Of a stretch of 64,000 nucleotides of DNA, positions 25,605-34,387 are shown piece after piece. Positions within the stretch are counted from its first letter, which is position 1; every line of letters starts with the position of its first letter. Both the position numbers and the translations under genes were made by a program. The DNA comes from Nocardiopsis potens DSM 45234 (GTDB lineage: Bacteria; Actinomycetota; Actinomycetes; Streptosporangiales; Streptosporangiaceae), in NCBI RefSeq assembly GCF_000341105.1, contig NZ_ANBB01000013.1, positions 62,001 through 126,000 on the forward strand. The letters are read 5' to 3'. The notes beneath the pieces are model-generated. The model ran no database searches, was not told the DNA's origin, and saw nothing but the letters and a program-made list of their open reading frames with translations.

Positions 25605-26534
25605 ATGACCGGTGTGCTCGCTCCTCCCCCGGCGCCGCCGTCCGGCGGGCCCGGGGCCGCCCCGGGAGGAAAGGAGAACCGGCGCGCGGTCCCCGCGTGG
25701 GTGTGGGTGCTGCCGCCGGTGGCCGCCCTGGGGTTCGCCTTCCTCTACCCGCTGGTGCTGGTGGTGGTGGAGTCCTTCACCGCCCCGGACGGGAGCGGGT
25801 TCACCCTGGAGGTCTACGCCGAGACCGCCTCCTCGGAGGCGTTCCGGCGGGCGCTGGTGACCACGGTGCTGCTGGCCGTGGGGGCGACCGCGGGGTGCCT
25901 GCTGCTCGGGTTCTTCCTCTCCCTGGTGGTCGCGTTCGTGCCGTTCCCGGGGGCGCGGTTCGCCGGGAGGTTCATCAACGTCTTCCTCGCCTTCCCGTCG
26001 TTCCTGATCACGCTCTCCCTGGTGTTCGTCTACGGCACCGCGGGCCTGGCCAACGGGCTGTGGACCGGGGCGACGGGGGCGCCGGAGGGCCCCTTCGACT
26101 TCCTCACCACCCCGTGGGGCGTGCTGCTGGCGCTGATCACCTACTTCACGCCGTTCGTGATGCGCCCGCTGCTGGCGGCGTTCTCCCAGACCGAGACCGC
26201 GCAGATCGAGGCGGCGGCGTCGCTGGGCGCCCGGCCGCTGCGCATCATCGGCCGGGTGATCCTGCCCGACGCGCTGCCGGCCCTGGCCGCCGGCGGGTCG
26301 CTGGTGCTGGTGCTGTGCATGAACGAGTTCGGAATCATCCTGTTCACCGGGGCCAAGGACGTGGTCACCCTGCCGATGCTGGTCTACACGACCGCCATGC
26401 TGAAGTCGGACTACACCGCCGCCTGCGCGGTCGCGGTGGTCAACATCGCCCTGTCGTGCGCCCTGTACGGCCTGTACCGGCTGGTCCTGGCGCGCACCTC
26501 GGCGGGGAGGGGAGGCGACCGTGCTGGTGCATAG
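25605..26534 (+). CDS. phnU: 2-aminoethylphosphonate ABC transporter permease 1
   Basis: 309 residues with six or so hydrophobic helices starting at about residue 31 (VWVLPPVAALGFAFLYPLVLVVV) and the binding-protein-dependent permease EAA loop (QIEAAASLGARPLRIIGRVILPDALP), which docks on the ATPase. Start ATG 25605 follows GGAGG by six bases. It overlaps the next permease gene by 14 bases (stop 26534, next start 26521). Confidence 0.82.
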   Translation: MTGVLAPPPAPPSGGPGAAPGGKENRRAVPAWVWVLPPVAALGFAFLYPLVLVVVESFTAPDGSGFTLEVYAETASSEAFRRALVTTVLLAVGATAGCLLLGFFLSLVVAFVPFPGARFAGRFINVFLAFPSFLITLSLVFVYGTAGLANGLWTGATGAPEGPFDFLTTPWGVLLALITYFTPFVMRPLLAAFSQTETAQIEAAASLGARPLRIIGRVILPDALPALAAGGSLVLVLCMNEFGIILFTGAKDVVTLPMLVYTTAMLKSDYTAACAVAVVNIALSCALYGLYRLVLARTSAGRGGDRAGA

Positions 26535-27318
26535 CCGGGGCGCCCGGGCGGCACTGCACGCCGTCTTCTTCGCGCTGTTCCTGCCGGTCTTCGCGCTGCC
26601 GTTCGCGGTGGTGCTGGCCGCCTCGTTCGCCGGGAACTGGAGCGGCGCGCTGCCGTCCTCCTGGACCCTGGACAACTACTCCGCCGCGGTGAGCGGGGAC
26701 TCGCTGCAGGCGCTGAACACCTCGCTGGTGACCGCGGCGGTGGCCAGTGCGGCCGCGCTGATCGCCGGGACCTGGGCGGCGCTGGCCGCGCAGCGCCTGG
26801 GCCGGCGGGCGCGCACCGCGGTCGACGCGGTGTTCATGCTGCCGGTGGCGGTCCCCTCGGTGGTGGTGGGCCTGGCGCTGCTGGTGGCGTTCAGCGCCCC
26901 GCCGCTGCTGCTCAACGGCACCCGGTGGATCGTGATGCTGGCGCACGCGGTGCTGGTGACCGCCTTCGCCTACCAGTCGCTGACGGCGGCCCTGGCCCGG
27001 TTGGACCCGGCCTATGAGCAGGCCGCCGCGGGGCTGGGCGGCCGGCCCGGCTACGTGCTGTGGAAGGTGAAGCTGCCGCTGCTGCTGCCGTCGCTGGGGG
27101 CGGCCGCGGGGCTGTGCTTCGCGCTGTCCATGGGCGAGCTGAGCGCCACCATGATGCTCTACCCGCCGGACTGGCTGCCGCTGCCGGTGCGGATCTTCGC
27201 CTCCACCGACCGCGGGGCGCTCTACACCGGTGCCGCGCTGGCGGTGCTGCTGATGGCCGCGACCCTGGCCGCACTGGTGCTGCTCTCCCGGGTCCGCTCC
27301 CGGGCCGAGCAGCGCTGA
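26521..27318 (+). CDS. phnV: 2-aminoethylphosphonate ABC transporter permease 2
   Basis: 265 residues; six predicted helices and an EAA-type loop (YEQAAAGLGGRPGYVLWKVKLPLLLPS). GTG start inside the preceding gene, so translation is coupled. Partner of the 25605 permease in a heterodimeric channel; typical order for this importer. Confidence 0.82.
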   Translation: MLVHSRGARAALHAVFFALFLPVFALPFAVVLAASFAGNWSGALPSSWTLDNYSAAVSGDSLQALNTSLVTAAVASAAALIAGTWAALAAQRLGRRARTAVDAVFMLPVAVPSVVVGLALLVAFSAPPLLLNGTRWIVMLAHAVLVTAFAYQSLTAALARLDPAYEQAAAGLGGRPGYVLWKVKLPLLLPSLGAAAGLCFALSMGELSATMMLYPPDWLPLPVRIFASTDRGALYTGAALAVLLMAATLAALVLLSRVRSRAEQR

Positions 27319-27382
27319 CCCGCCCTCTTTTCCTCCTCCTCTTCCCCACCGCCCACCGCACGGAAGGCTGAACAGAACCGCC

Positions 27383-28456
27383 ATGCCCGCGACCGATCGG
27401 ACCCCGCGCACCGCCGCCCTGGGGGCGGCCGCCCTCGCCCTCGGCCTGACCGCCGCGCTCACCGGATGCTCCGGTGGCACCGCCGACGACCCCGACGTGG
27501 TCACCGTCTACTCCGCCGACGGGCTGCGCCTGGAGTCCGGAGACGGCTTCTTCGACAAGGTGTTCGCCGACTTCGAGAAGGAGACCGGCATCCGGGTGGA
27601 GTACGTGGAGGGCGGCTCCGGCGAGGTGGTGCAGCGCCTCACCCGCGAGTCCGCCAACACCCAGGCCGACGTGCTGGTCACCCTGCCGCCCTTCATCCAG
27701 CAGGCCCAGGGCCGCGGCCTGCTCGCGCCCTATGAGCCCGAGGGCTCGGAGAAGGTCCCCGAGGATGCCAAGGACCCCGACGGCTCCTGGACCGCGGTGG
27801 TCGACAACTACCTGTGCTTCATCTACAACACCGAGCAGCTGGACGAGCCGCCGAAGACCTGGGACGACCTGCTCGACCCGGCGTACGAGGGGCGGCTGCA
27901 GTACTCCACGCCGGGCGTGGCCGGGGACGGAACCGCGGTGATGCTCAAGGCGATGCACGACTTCGGCGGGCTGGAGCCGGCCATGGAGTACCTGGGCGAG
28001 CTGCAGGCCAACAACGTGGGGCCGTCCTCCTCCACCGGGGCGCTCGCCCCCAAGGTGGACAAGGGCGAGCTGCTGGTCGCCAACGGCGACGTGCAGATGA
28101 ACTTCGCCAACATGGAGGCGATGCCGTCCCAGGGCATCTTCTTCCCCGCGGCCGAGGAGGGCGAGGCGCCGAGCACGCTCTCGCTGCCCTACTCGGCCGG
28201 GGCGGTGCAGGGCGCCCCGCACCCCGAGAACGCCCGGAAGTTCCTCGACTACCTGCTCTCCGAGGAGGTGCAGGAGCAGGTCAGCGAGGTCGGCGGCGGT
28301 TTCCCGGTGCGCACCGACGTGGAGGCGGAGGGCGCCAACGCCGAGCGGCTCACCGAGATCATGGACGGCGTCGAGGTGTTCTCCCCGGACTGGGTGGAGG
28401 TCGACGAGAACTTCGACTCCTACGTCAGCGCGTGGGAGGAGGCGACGGGCAGCTGA
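27383..28456 (+). CDS. phnS: 2-aminoethylphosphonate ABC transporter substrate-binding lipoprotein
   Basis: 357 residues: signal peptide with lipobox LTGCSGG (Cys at about residue 29), then an extracellular-solute-binding family 1/iron-type fold (VVTVYSADGLRLESGDGFFDKVFADFEKETGIRVEYVEGG; KVPEDAKDPDGSWTAVVDNYLCFIYNTEQL; WDDLLDPAYEGRLQYSTPG). Anchored outside the membrane, it would hand ligand to the two permeases. A gap of 64 bases from permease 2, same strand. The whole cluster 21972-28456 reads as one pathway. Confidence 0.82.
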   Translation: MPATDRTPRTAALGAAALALGLTAALTGCSGGTADDPDVVTVYSADGLRLESGDGFFDKVFADFEKETGIRVEYVEGGSGEVVQRLTRESANTQADVLVTLPPFIQQAQGRGLLAPYEPEGSEKVPEDAKDPDGSWTAVVDNYLCFIYNTEQLDEPPKTWDDLLDPAYEGRLQYSTPGVAGDGTAVMLKAMHDFGGLEPAMEYLGELQANNVGPSSSTGALAPKVDKGELLVANGDVQMNFANMEAMPSQGIFFPAAEEGEAPSTLSLPYSAGAVQGAPHPENARKFLDYLLSEEVQEQVSEVGGGFPVRTDVEAEGANAERLTEIMDGVEVFSPDWVEVDENFDSYVSAWEEATGS

Positions 28457-28815
28457 GCCGGCGCCCTCCCGCCCGGGGGCGGCTCCGGGCGCCCGGCCGC
28501 TCCTCCGCCGGCGCGGAGGCCGCCGGGCCCCGGGGCGGCTCTCGTCCGGGGGCCGGTGCGCCGGGCCCCGGACGCGGGTGAGGCGGCGGCCCGAGTGCTC
28601 CCCAAGCCCCGGGCCGCCGCCTTGGGACGTCCCCCCATGTGCACACTCCCGAAACCCCCCTCAAGGTACGGGCACGGGCGGACGTGGTCCTCGGCCGGCG
28701 GCGGGCGGCGCGGCGGGCCGCGCCCGGCGGATCCCGCCCGCCGACGGGCCCCAGTTCACCGCGGTTCGCACCACCCCGCAAAGGTTGCGACGGGTTGCAC
28801 GACGACTACATTCTG
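28457..28815. other. convergent non-coding gap after phnS
   Basis: 359 bases between phnS (+) and the GAF regulator (-). Several short C/G inverted repeats but no hairpin with a T-run; no gene recognised. Confidence 0.45.
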
Positions 28816-30093
28816 TCACGTCCCGGCTCTGGGTGCGCGGGCCGCCCGGACCGCCGGCGCCTGCGACTCCGGCAGGAAGAACGCGTCCGCGGTGCCGCGC
28901 AGCTCCACCTGGACCCGCTCGCTGAACCGGTAGGGGCGGCTCTCCAGGATGCCGCCCAGCCGCCGGCGCAGCCGGGACATCTCGGCGCGCACCGTGACCA
29001 CGTGCGCCGGCGACCCGAACAGGTCCTCCGACAGGCCGGCCGCGCTCCGCCCCTCGGGGTTGCGGGCCAGCACGAACAGCACCTCGGCGTGGCGCACCGA
29101 CAGCCGGTGCGTCCACTGCCCGCTGGGGCCGCTGAGGGAGACCTCCGGCGGGCCGGCCAGGTCCAGAACGACCCGGGTGGCGGGCGCGGCCTCGCCGCCG
29201 CCGGGCCGCACCAGCCAGCCGCCGGGCAGCGGCTCCATCAGGCACTCGCCCAGTTCCGGGATCCACGCCGAGGGGCCCGGTATGCGGCGGGGCAGCGCGA
29301 CGCGGCGCACCGGCTCGGTGTGCACGGCCGCCGCGGTCCACCCGTTCTCGTCGACCACCAGCGCCTTCTCCCGCAGGCCAGCCAGGAGCGGGGCGGCGAC
29401 CGCGCGCAGCCGCTCCAGGTTGTCGTGGTGGCGTTCGCGCAGGTGCGCCTCGGCCAGCCGGGCCACCGCGTTGACCAGGGCCAGGGTGGAGGCGTGCGCG
29501 GTCGCCGCGGGGCCGGTGACGTCGATCGCGCCGAGCACCCGCCCGTCGCGGGGGTCGCGCACCGGCGCGCAGGCGCAGGTCAGCCGGTGCAGCCCGCGGA
29601 CGTAGTGCTCGGCCGAGTAGACCTGGACCGGGCGGCCGACGACCAGCGCGGTGCCGATGGCGTTGGTGCCGGTGGCGGCCTCGTCCCAGACCGCGCCCTC
29701 GACCAGGCCGGCGCCCTCCGCCAGCCGGCGCATGGGGTCGGACCCGTCCCGCCACAGGATGCAGCCCCGGGCGTCGGTCACCAGCATGACGTGCCCGGCG
29801 TCCTCGGCGGCGCCCAGCAGCGACCCGCTGATCAGCGGGACCACCTCGGCCAGCGGGGACGCCTCGCGGTGGACGGCGAGCTGCTCGTAGCGGAGCTCCG
29901 CGGAGGGCCGGCCCCGCTCCGGGTCCACCCCGTGGCCGCGCATCCGCTCCCAGGAGTCCTCGATCACCGGCCGGAGCCGGGCCGGCGGCCTCCCTCCGGA
30001 GACCGCCGCCTCGTGCACCCGCTTCAGCAGGCGTGCGTGGCGCACCGGGTCGGCCCCGGCCGGCAGAGCGGTGTCGAGCCGGTCAGCGCACAC
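28816..30093 (-). CDS. GAF-domain transcriptional regulator (AcoR-like N-terminus)
   Basis: 425 residues; GTG 30093 is preceded by a long GGGGGAGGGGGAGA ribosome site. The protein opens with the AcoR-type helical segment (RPVIEDSWERMRGHGVDPER), then a GAF sensor (DARGCILWRDGSDPMRRLAEGAGLVEGAVWDEAATGTNAIGTALVVGRPVQVYSAEHYVRGLHRLTCACAPVRDPRDGRVLGAIDVTG), and ends in a winged-helix-like DNA-binding part (LSVRHAEVLFVLARNPEGRSAAGLSEDLFG...VRAEMSRLRRRLGGIL). No AAA+ sigma54 module. Proteins of this layout often sit beside acetaldehyde dehydrogenase in actinomycetes; here the neighbour is an operon that would release acetaldehyde. No such dehydrogenase is in the window. Confidence 0.78.
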   Translation of the reverse strand: MCADRLDTALPAGADPVRHARLLKRVHEAAVSGGRPPARLRPVIEDSWERMRGHGVDPERGRPSAELRYEQLAVHREASPLAEVVPLISGSLLGAAEDAGHVMLVTDARGCILWRDGSDPMRRLAEGAGLVEGAVWDEAATGTNAIGTALVVGRPVQVYSAEHYVRGLHRLTCACAPVRDPRDGRVLGAIDVTGPAATAHASTLALVNAVARLAEAHLRERHHDNLERLRAVAAPLLAGLREKALVVDENGWTAAAVHTEPVRRVALPRRIPGPSAWIPELGECLMEPLPGGWLVRPGGGEAAPATRVVLDLAGPPEVSLSGPSGQWTHRLSVRHAEVLFVLARNPEGRSAAGLSEDLFGSPAHVVTVRAEMSRLRRRLGGILESRPYRFSERVQVELRGTADAFFLPESQAPAVRAARAPRAGT

Positions 30094-30429
30094 CTCTCCC
30101 CCTCCCCCTCTGCGGCGGGCTCCCCCGCGGCCCGCCTCGGAGCACACATCTTTTCCACCCTCGCCCCGGCTGGCAACCCGGGGTCGCGGCATTGCACCGG
30201 TCGGGCCGCCCAGGGCCGCCGCAGGCGCCGTTTCCGCACCTCGGACGGGCATCGGGCCGCGGGAACGGCGGCTCCTCCTCCGGTTCCCCCGGGCGGGGCG
30301 GGCGGACTTTGCCGGATCCTTCCCGTTTCTTTCGCCTCCATCCCTGCGGCGGACGGCGAGCGGGCCGAAACGTTGCGTGATAGTTGCCGGTGTGCGCCTG
30401 CACCGGCCGCGATCCGAACGGAGGTCCCG

Positions 30430-30969
30430 ATGCGTGCTCGCCGCCCCCGCCTCCCGGCCTGGACGGCCCCGGCGCTGCTCGCCGCGGCGGCGGCGCTGCC
30501 GCTGTCGGCCTGCGCGGCCGACGGCGACGCGGAGGCCGCGCGGGCCGCCGCGGGCGGGCTCTCCGCCTCCCTGGTCCGGCCCCGCGCCGAGGCCGCCTTC
30601 GAGCGGAAGGGCCACCCCATCTCCGGGCGGCTGGAGTGCTCCACCGCCCCCGATGAGGAGGGCGCCCTGCTCATCGACTGCTCCGGCACCACCTTCGAGG
30701 AGGAGGACGCCGAGTTCTCCGGCCGGATCGAGTACCGGGCCATCGCCGACCGCCCGCCGGGGGACGACGGTGTCCCCGGCCGCTTCGTCGGCAAGGTCTC
30801 CGGCGAGCAGGTCTATGTGATGGACTGCTTCTCCTGCCGCCCCCACCCGCCCTCCGCCCCGGCCCGGGAGGGCCAGACCCGCGGCGTCGACGCCGAGCCC
30901 GACCCGCGGAAGGACGGCGAGGGCGGGAAGGGCGGCGGGAAGGACGCGGACGCCGGCCAGGACGGGTGA
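30430..30969 (+). CDS. putative lipoprotein, function unknown
   Basis: 179 residues. GGAGG ends five bases before ATG 30430. Signal peptide (RRPRLPAWTAPALLAAAAALPLSAC) with lipobox LSAC, so lipid-anchored outside. The mature domain holds four cysteines (RLECSTAP, LIDCSGTT, VMDCFSCRP), possibly two disulfides, and a low-complexity Asp/Lys/Gly tail (DGEGGKGGGKDADAG). Family not recognised. Confidence 0.75.
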   Translation: MRARRPRLPAWTAPALLAAAAALPLSACAADGDAEAARAAAGGLSASLVRPRAEAAFERKGHPISGRLECSTAPDEEGALLIDCSGTTFEEEDAEFSGRIEYRAIADRPPGDDGVPGRFVGKVSGEQVYVMDCFSCRPHPPSAPAREGQTRGVDAEPDPRKDGEGGKGGGKDADAGQDG

Positions 30970-30993
30970 CCGGCGGCGGCGCGCCGCCGCCGG
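30970..30993 (+). terminator. palindromic hairpin after lipoprotein gene
   Basis: Perfect 24-bp palindrome (12-bp arms of the pattern CCGGCGGCGGCG) directly after the stop. No T-run follows. Confidence 0.45.
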
Positions 30994-31154
30994 CCGCGCA
31001 CCGCCCCCGCCGCCCCGGGGAAGGCCCCCGGGGCCGGGTCCGGACCCCCGGGAGTGGTTGCGCCCCGCGGGAAAGCGGGGAATGGAGATAGGGCACCGAC
31101 CCCGCGGGCGCGACGCACAGGGAGCCGCCCGGGAGACGCCACCGGGAGGCAAGC

Positions 31155-31856
31155 GTGTCCGTTCCCCGTCCGGCCGTGATCGCGTTCGACGTCCTGGAGA
31201 CCCTGGTCCCGCTGGACGCGCTGGAGTGGCGGTTCCGGGAGGCCGGGGTGCCCCGGGTGCTGATGCGGCGGTGGAGCGACCACCTGCTCCGGGACGCCTT
31301 CGCGCTGGCGGCCGCCGGCGGCCTGCGCACCTTCCGGGAGCTGGCGCTGGCCGCGCTCGACGACGTCACCGGCCACCAGGTGGGGCGGCCCGCGGCCGAG
31401 GCCCTGGTGGACGCGGTCGCCGAGCTGGACCCGCGCCCCGACGCCGGGGAGGCGCTGGCCCGCGCGCGCGAGTCGGGGGCGCGGGTGATCGCCCTGGACA
31501 ACGCACCGGAGGCGGTGGTGCTGGCGCTGCTGGAGCGGACCGGTCTCGCGTCGGAGGTGGAGGCGGTGGTCAGCGCGGACGCCTCCGGCCGGTGGAAGCC
31601 CTCGGCGGGGATCTACCTGCACGCCGCCGACCGCTGCGACACCGATCCGGCGCGCGTCGCCCTGGTGACGGCGCACGGCTGGGACGTGCACGGCGCCCGC
31701 CGGGCCGGGCTCTCCGCGGCCTGGTCGGCGCACGTGGAATCGCGCTTCCCCTCGGCCTTCGACCCGCCGGACGCCTCCGGCCCCGACCCGGTGCGCACCG
31801 TGGAGGCCCTGCTCACCTGCGCGGAGGGAGCGGCGCCCCCGGCCCCCGGCCGGTGA
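31155..31856 (+). CDS. HAD-superfamily hydrolase (haloacid-dehalogenase-like)
   Basis: 233 residues. Start GTG 31155 with GGGAGG upstream. Motif I is FDVLETLVPLDALEW: the FDxxxTL frame of dehalogenase type II, with Glu where most HADs have Gly. Motif II is IALDNAPE (Asp-Asn, where most have S/T), motif III Lys in GRWKPSAGIYL, and motif IV VTAHGWDVHGA lacks the paired acidic residues seen in phosphatases. The deviations resemble L-2-haloacid dehalogenase subtype members without phosphatase activity, so the reaction is unsure. Confidence 0.75.
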   Translation: MSVPRPAVIAFDVLETLVPLDALEWRFREAGVPRVLMRRWSDHLLRDAFALAAAGGLRTFRELALAALDDVTGHQVGRPAAEALVDAVAELDPRPDAGEALARARESGARVIALDNAPEAVVLALLERTGLASEVEAVVSADASGRWKPSAGIYLHAADRCDTDPARVALVTAHGWDVHGARRAGLSAAWSAHVESRFPSAFDPPDASGPDPVRTVEALLTCAEGAAPPAPGR

Positions 31857-32060
31857 GGGGCGCCCGCACCGAGGAGGCCGCCCGCCCTCCGGGCCCGGCG
31901 CACGCCCCGGACCGGCCCGCCGGCGCGGGCCCGTCCGGCCGGGGCCGCCGCGTCCGGCGGGCCGCCCGCCGGGACCCCCTTCCGCCCTGCGGCCCGGTCC
32001 TCGGGGCCGGGGCGTTGCCCCTTCGCCGTCGCCGCCGTTCACGGCACGGCTTCTGGAGGC

Positions 32061-32351
32061 ATGTCCGACTCCGCGATGTTCCACGGCCGCACCCGGGACC
32101 TCGCGACCGAGGTCCTGAGGCTGAACGGCGCGCTCGTCGGGCGCGCCGACCTGCTCGCGGTCGACCTGCCGCGCTACGGCACCAGGTACTGGCTCGTTGA
32201 GCGCCACACGGGCTTCGGCCAGGCCACGGCGGCCTGCCGCGCGCTCTACGGCCACGCCGCGCGGCGGCCGGGCGCCTTCCCCGCCTTCCCGGCCTCCGGC
32301 TTTCCATGGCGACATCAACTTGCCAAGTTGGAAAGTAGTTGCCAGACTTGA
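32061..32351 (+). CDS. possible small protein of unknown function (weak call)
   Basis: 96 codons with a good third-position G/C bias in the first two thirds, opening with SDSAMFHGRTRDLATEVLRLNG. A TGGAGG ribosome site lies only two bases before the ATG. The last 15 codons overlap the operator and promoter of the next gene, where codon bias is lost, so it may be a remnant whose 3' end was replaced. No family recognised. Confidence 0.35.
   Translation: MSDSAMFHGRTRDLATEVLRLNGALVGRADLLAVDLPRYGTRYWLVERHTGFGQATAACRALYGHAARRPGAFPAFPASGFPWRHQLAKLESSCQT
32317..32329. promoter_or_regulatory. palindromic operator upstream of the membrane/winged-helix pair
   Basis: AACTTGCCAAGTT: 6-bp arms around one base. 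A second, looser copy (AGTTGCCAGACTTG) starts ten bases later. Likely bound by the winged-helix regulator at 32798. Confidence 0.6.
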
Positions 32352-32378
32352 AACACGTCGAGAGATTCGGAGCCCCCC

Positions 32379-32801
32379 ATGGACCGAGAGCAAGCCCTGA
32401 GAGACCTCTCCGCCGCCGACGAGATCGCCGGGCGGGTCCGCCGCCGGGGGACCTGGTACGCCGGGTTCTGCGCCGGAGCCGCCGCCGCCTCGCTCGCCGG
32501 CGTCTTCGCCATCGGCATGTCCCCCGACCCCTGGTGGACCGTCCCGGCCTCGGCCCTGATCGCGGCTTTCGTGGCCCTGGCCGTCTACGGCGCCCGGCAG
32601 CCGGTCAGCCCGCGCGGCTTCGCCGCCTGGCACACGGGCTCCATGGCCGCCTGGGGCGTGCTGTACGCCGCCGCCCTGGGCATCGGCATGGCGGTCTTCC
32701 CCGGCGAGATCTCCTGGTGGATGCCGGCGGCGGCCGCCACCACGCTGCCCTTCCTCGCCGCCGGCGCGGCGGCGCTGCGCGCGGCCCGGAGGCCCGCGTG
32801 A
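32379..32801 (+). CDS. small membrane protein, four predicted helices
   Basis: 140 residues: a short charged N-terminus (DREQALRDLSAADEIAGRVRRR), then four hydrophobic segments (GFCAGAAAASLAGVFAIG; VPASALIAAFVALAVYG; GVLYAAALGIGMAVF; AAAATTLPFLAAGAAAL). Function unknown. Its stop overlaps the next gene's GTG (GTGA), the usual arrangement of such membrane proteins with a winged-helix repressor. Confidence 0.75.
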   Translation: MDREQALRDLSAADEIAGRVRRRGTWYAGFCAGAAAASLAGVFAIGMSPDPWWTVPASALIAAFVALAVYGARQPVSPRGFAAWHTGSMAAWGVLYAAALGIGMAVFPGEISWWMPAAAATTLPFLAAGAAALRAARRPA

Positions 32802-33121
32802 CCCGCCATCCGCGCGCCCGCCTGGACGACGTCATCCACGCCCCGGTGCGGTTCTCCATCGTGGCGGCGCTCGCCTCGGCCCGGGAGGCCGACTTCAGGT
32901 TCGTCCGCGACACCGTGGAGGTCTCCGACTCCGCGCTGTCCAAGCAGGTCTCCACCCTGGAGAAGGCCGGCTACGTCAAAGTCCGCAAGTCCTCGGTCGG
33001 CCGGCGGCCGCGCACCTTCCTCGCGCTGACCGCCGAGGGCCGCACCGCCTTCGAGCGGCACGTCGCCGCCCTGCGCGACATCGCCGAGGGCCGCGCGGTC
33101 CCCGCCTCCGGCGGGGAGTGA
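32798..33121 (+). CDS. winged-helix transcriptional regulator (HTH_34/MarR-like)
   Basis: 107 residues, whole-length winged helix: IHAPVRFSIVAALASAREADFRFVRDTVEVSDSALSKQVSTLEKAGYVKVRKSSVGRRPRTFLALTAEGRTAFERHV. The pattern with DSALSKQV and PRTFLALT is the small HTH_34 group. GTG start overlaps the membrane protein stop, so the pair is coupled, and the palindrome at 32317 is the probable target. Confidence 0.82.
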   Translation: MTRHPRARLDDVIHAPVRFSIVAALASAREADFRFVRDTVEVSDSALSKQVSTLEKAGYVKVRKSSVGRRPRTFLALTAEGRTAFERHVAALRDIAEGRAVPASGGE

Positions 33122-33223
33122 CGCCGGGCCCGCCGCGCGCGGGCGCCGCGCCCCTGGTCCACACTTGCCCTCGGGGGCGCGGCCCGGGCACCGCGCACGG
33201 CAGCAGGACACGGAGGGATCGCG

Positions 33224-34387
33224 TTGCACATCGCCGTCATCGGGGCCGGGGCCGTCGGACTGGCCACCGCCCGGGAGCTCGCGCTCCGGGGGAACCGGGT
33301 GACCGTCGTCGAGGCGTCCCGGCCGGGCGCCGGAACCACCGGGACCACCTTCGCCTGGGTCAACTCGCACGGCAAGGAGCCGCAGGGCTACTTCGAGCTC
33401 AACCTGGCCGGGCTCCGCGCCCACCACGGGCTGGACGCCGAGCTCGGCGGCGGTCCGCGCTGGTTCCGCGCCACCGGCAACCTGGAGTGGGCCGTCGAGC
33501 CCGGCCACGCCGAGGCCCTGCGCGCCAGGGCGGCCCGGCTGCGCGAGCGCGGCTACGCCGTACTGGAGCCCTCCCCGGAGCAGGCCCGGGAGCTGGAGCC
33601 GGGCGCCCGCGTCCCGGACGGCGCCGAGGCGGTCGCGTTCTTCCCCGAAGAGGGGCACGTGCTGACCGGGGAGTTCCTGGCCCGGATGCTCACCGACGCG
33701 CTGGCCTGCGGGGCTGTGCTGCGCTGCCCGGCCCGGGTGGCCGAGGTCGCGCCGCGCTCCGGCGGGGTGCGGCTGCTGCTGGAGGACGGCTCGGCGGTGC
33801 AGGCCGACGTCGCGGTCACCGCCGCCGGCCGGTGGACCGAGGCGCTGACCGCGACCGCGGGGCACCCGGTGCCGATGGCCGATCCGGACGCCCCGGGGTC
33901 GGCGGCGGTGGGCCTCCTCGGCTACACCGCTCCGGCTCCGGTCCGGCTGGAGCGGGTCCTCACCACCGGCCGGCTCAACGTGCGGCCCGACGGCGGCGGG
34001 CGGCTCGTCCTGCAGGGCCTGGACCTGGACGAGGGCGCGGACCCGGCGGCGGGCCCCGGCCCGCGGGCGGCCGGGGCGCTGCGCGAGCGGCTGGCCGAGG
34101 TCCTGGTCGGCGGCGAGTTCGCCGAGGTGGCCGAGGTGCGGGTGGGGCGGCGCGCGCTGCCCGCCGACGGCCTGACGGTGTGCGGGTTCGCCGACCCGGG
34201 GTCCCGGCTGTACACGATCGCGACGCACAGCGGCATCACCCTGGCCCCGGTACTGGCCCGGTGGGCCGCCGAGGAGATCCTGGACGGCGCCGACCGGCCG
34301 GAGCTGGCCGGTTTCCGCCCGGGCCGGTTCCGCGGCGGCCGGCCCGATGCGCCCCTCACCCGGGTGCGCCTGCCCGGGCAGCAGTAG
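33224..34387 (+). CDS. FAD-dependent oxidoreductase, D-amino-acid-oxidase family
   Basis: 387 residues. Start TTG 33224 with GGAGGG upstream. FAD motif IGAGAVGLATARELALRGNRVTVVEAS (residues 5-31) and DAO-type segments (GTTGTTFAWVNSHGKEP; GHVLTGEFLARML; VAVTAAGRWTEAL; DGLTVCGFAD; TIATHSGITLAPVLA). Members oxidise D-amino acids, glycine derivatives or sarcosine, with H2O2 or another acceptor. Substrate not deducible. No close functional partner, so likely monocistronic. Confidence 0.85.
   Translation: MHIAVIGAGAVGLATARELALRGNRVTVVEASRPGAGTTGTTFAWVNSHGKEPQGYFELNLAGLRAHHGLDAELGGGPRWFRATGNLEWAVEPGHAEALRARAARLRERGYAVLEPSPEQARELEPGARVPDGAEAVAFFPEEGHVLTGEFLARMLTDALACGAVLRCPARVAEVAPRSGGVRLLLEDGSAVQADVAVTAAGRWTEALTATAGHPVPMADPDAPGSAAVGLLGYTAPAPVRLERVLTTGRLNVRPDGGGRLVLQGLDLDEGADPAAGPGPRAAGALRERLAEVLVGGEFAEVAEVRVGRRALPADGLTVCGFADPGSRLYTIATHSGITLAPVLARWAAEEILDGADRPELAGFRPGRFRGGRPDAPLTRVRLPGQQ

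Noticed and set aside
25258-25608. 116-codon ORF between phnT and the first permease
   Set aside because: Pro/Gly/Arg low-complexity translation, no ribosome site of its own, and it overlaps inverted repeats.
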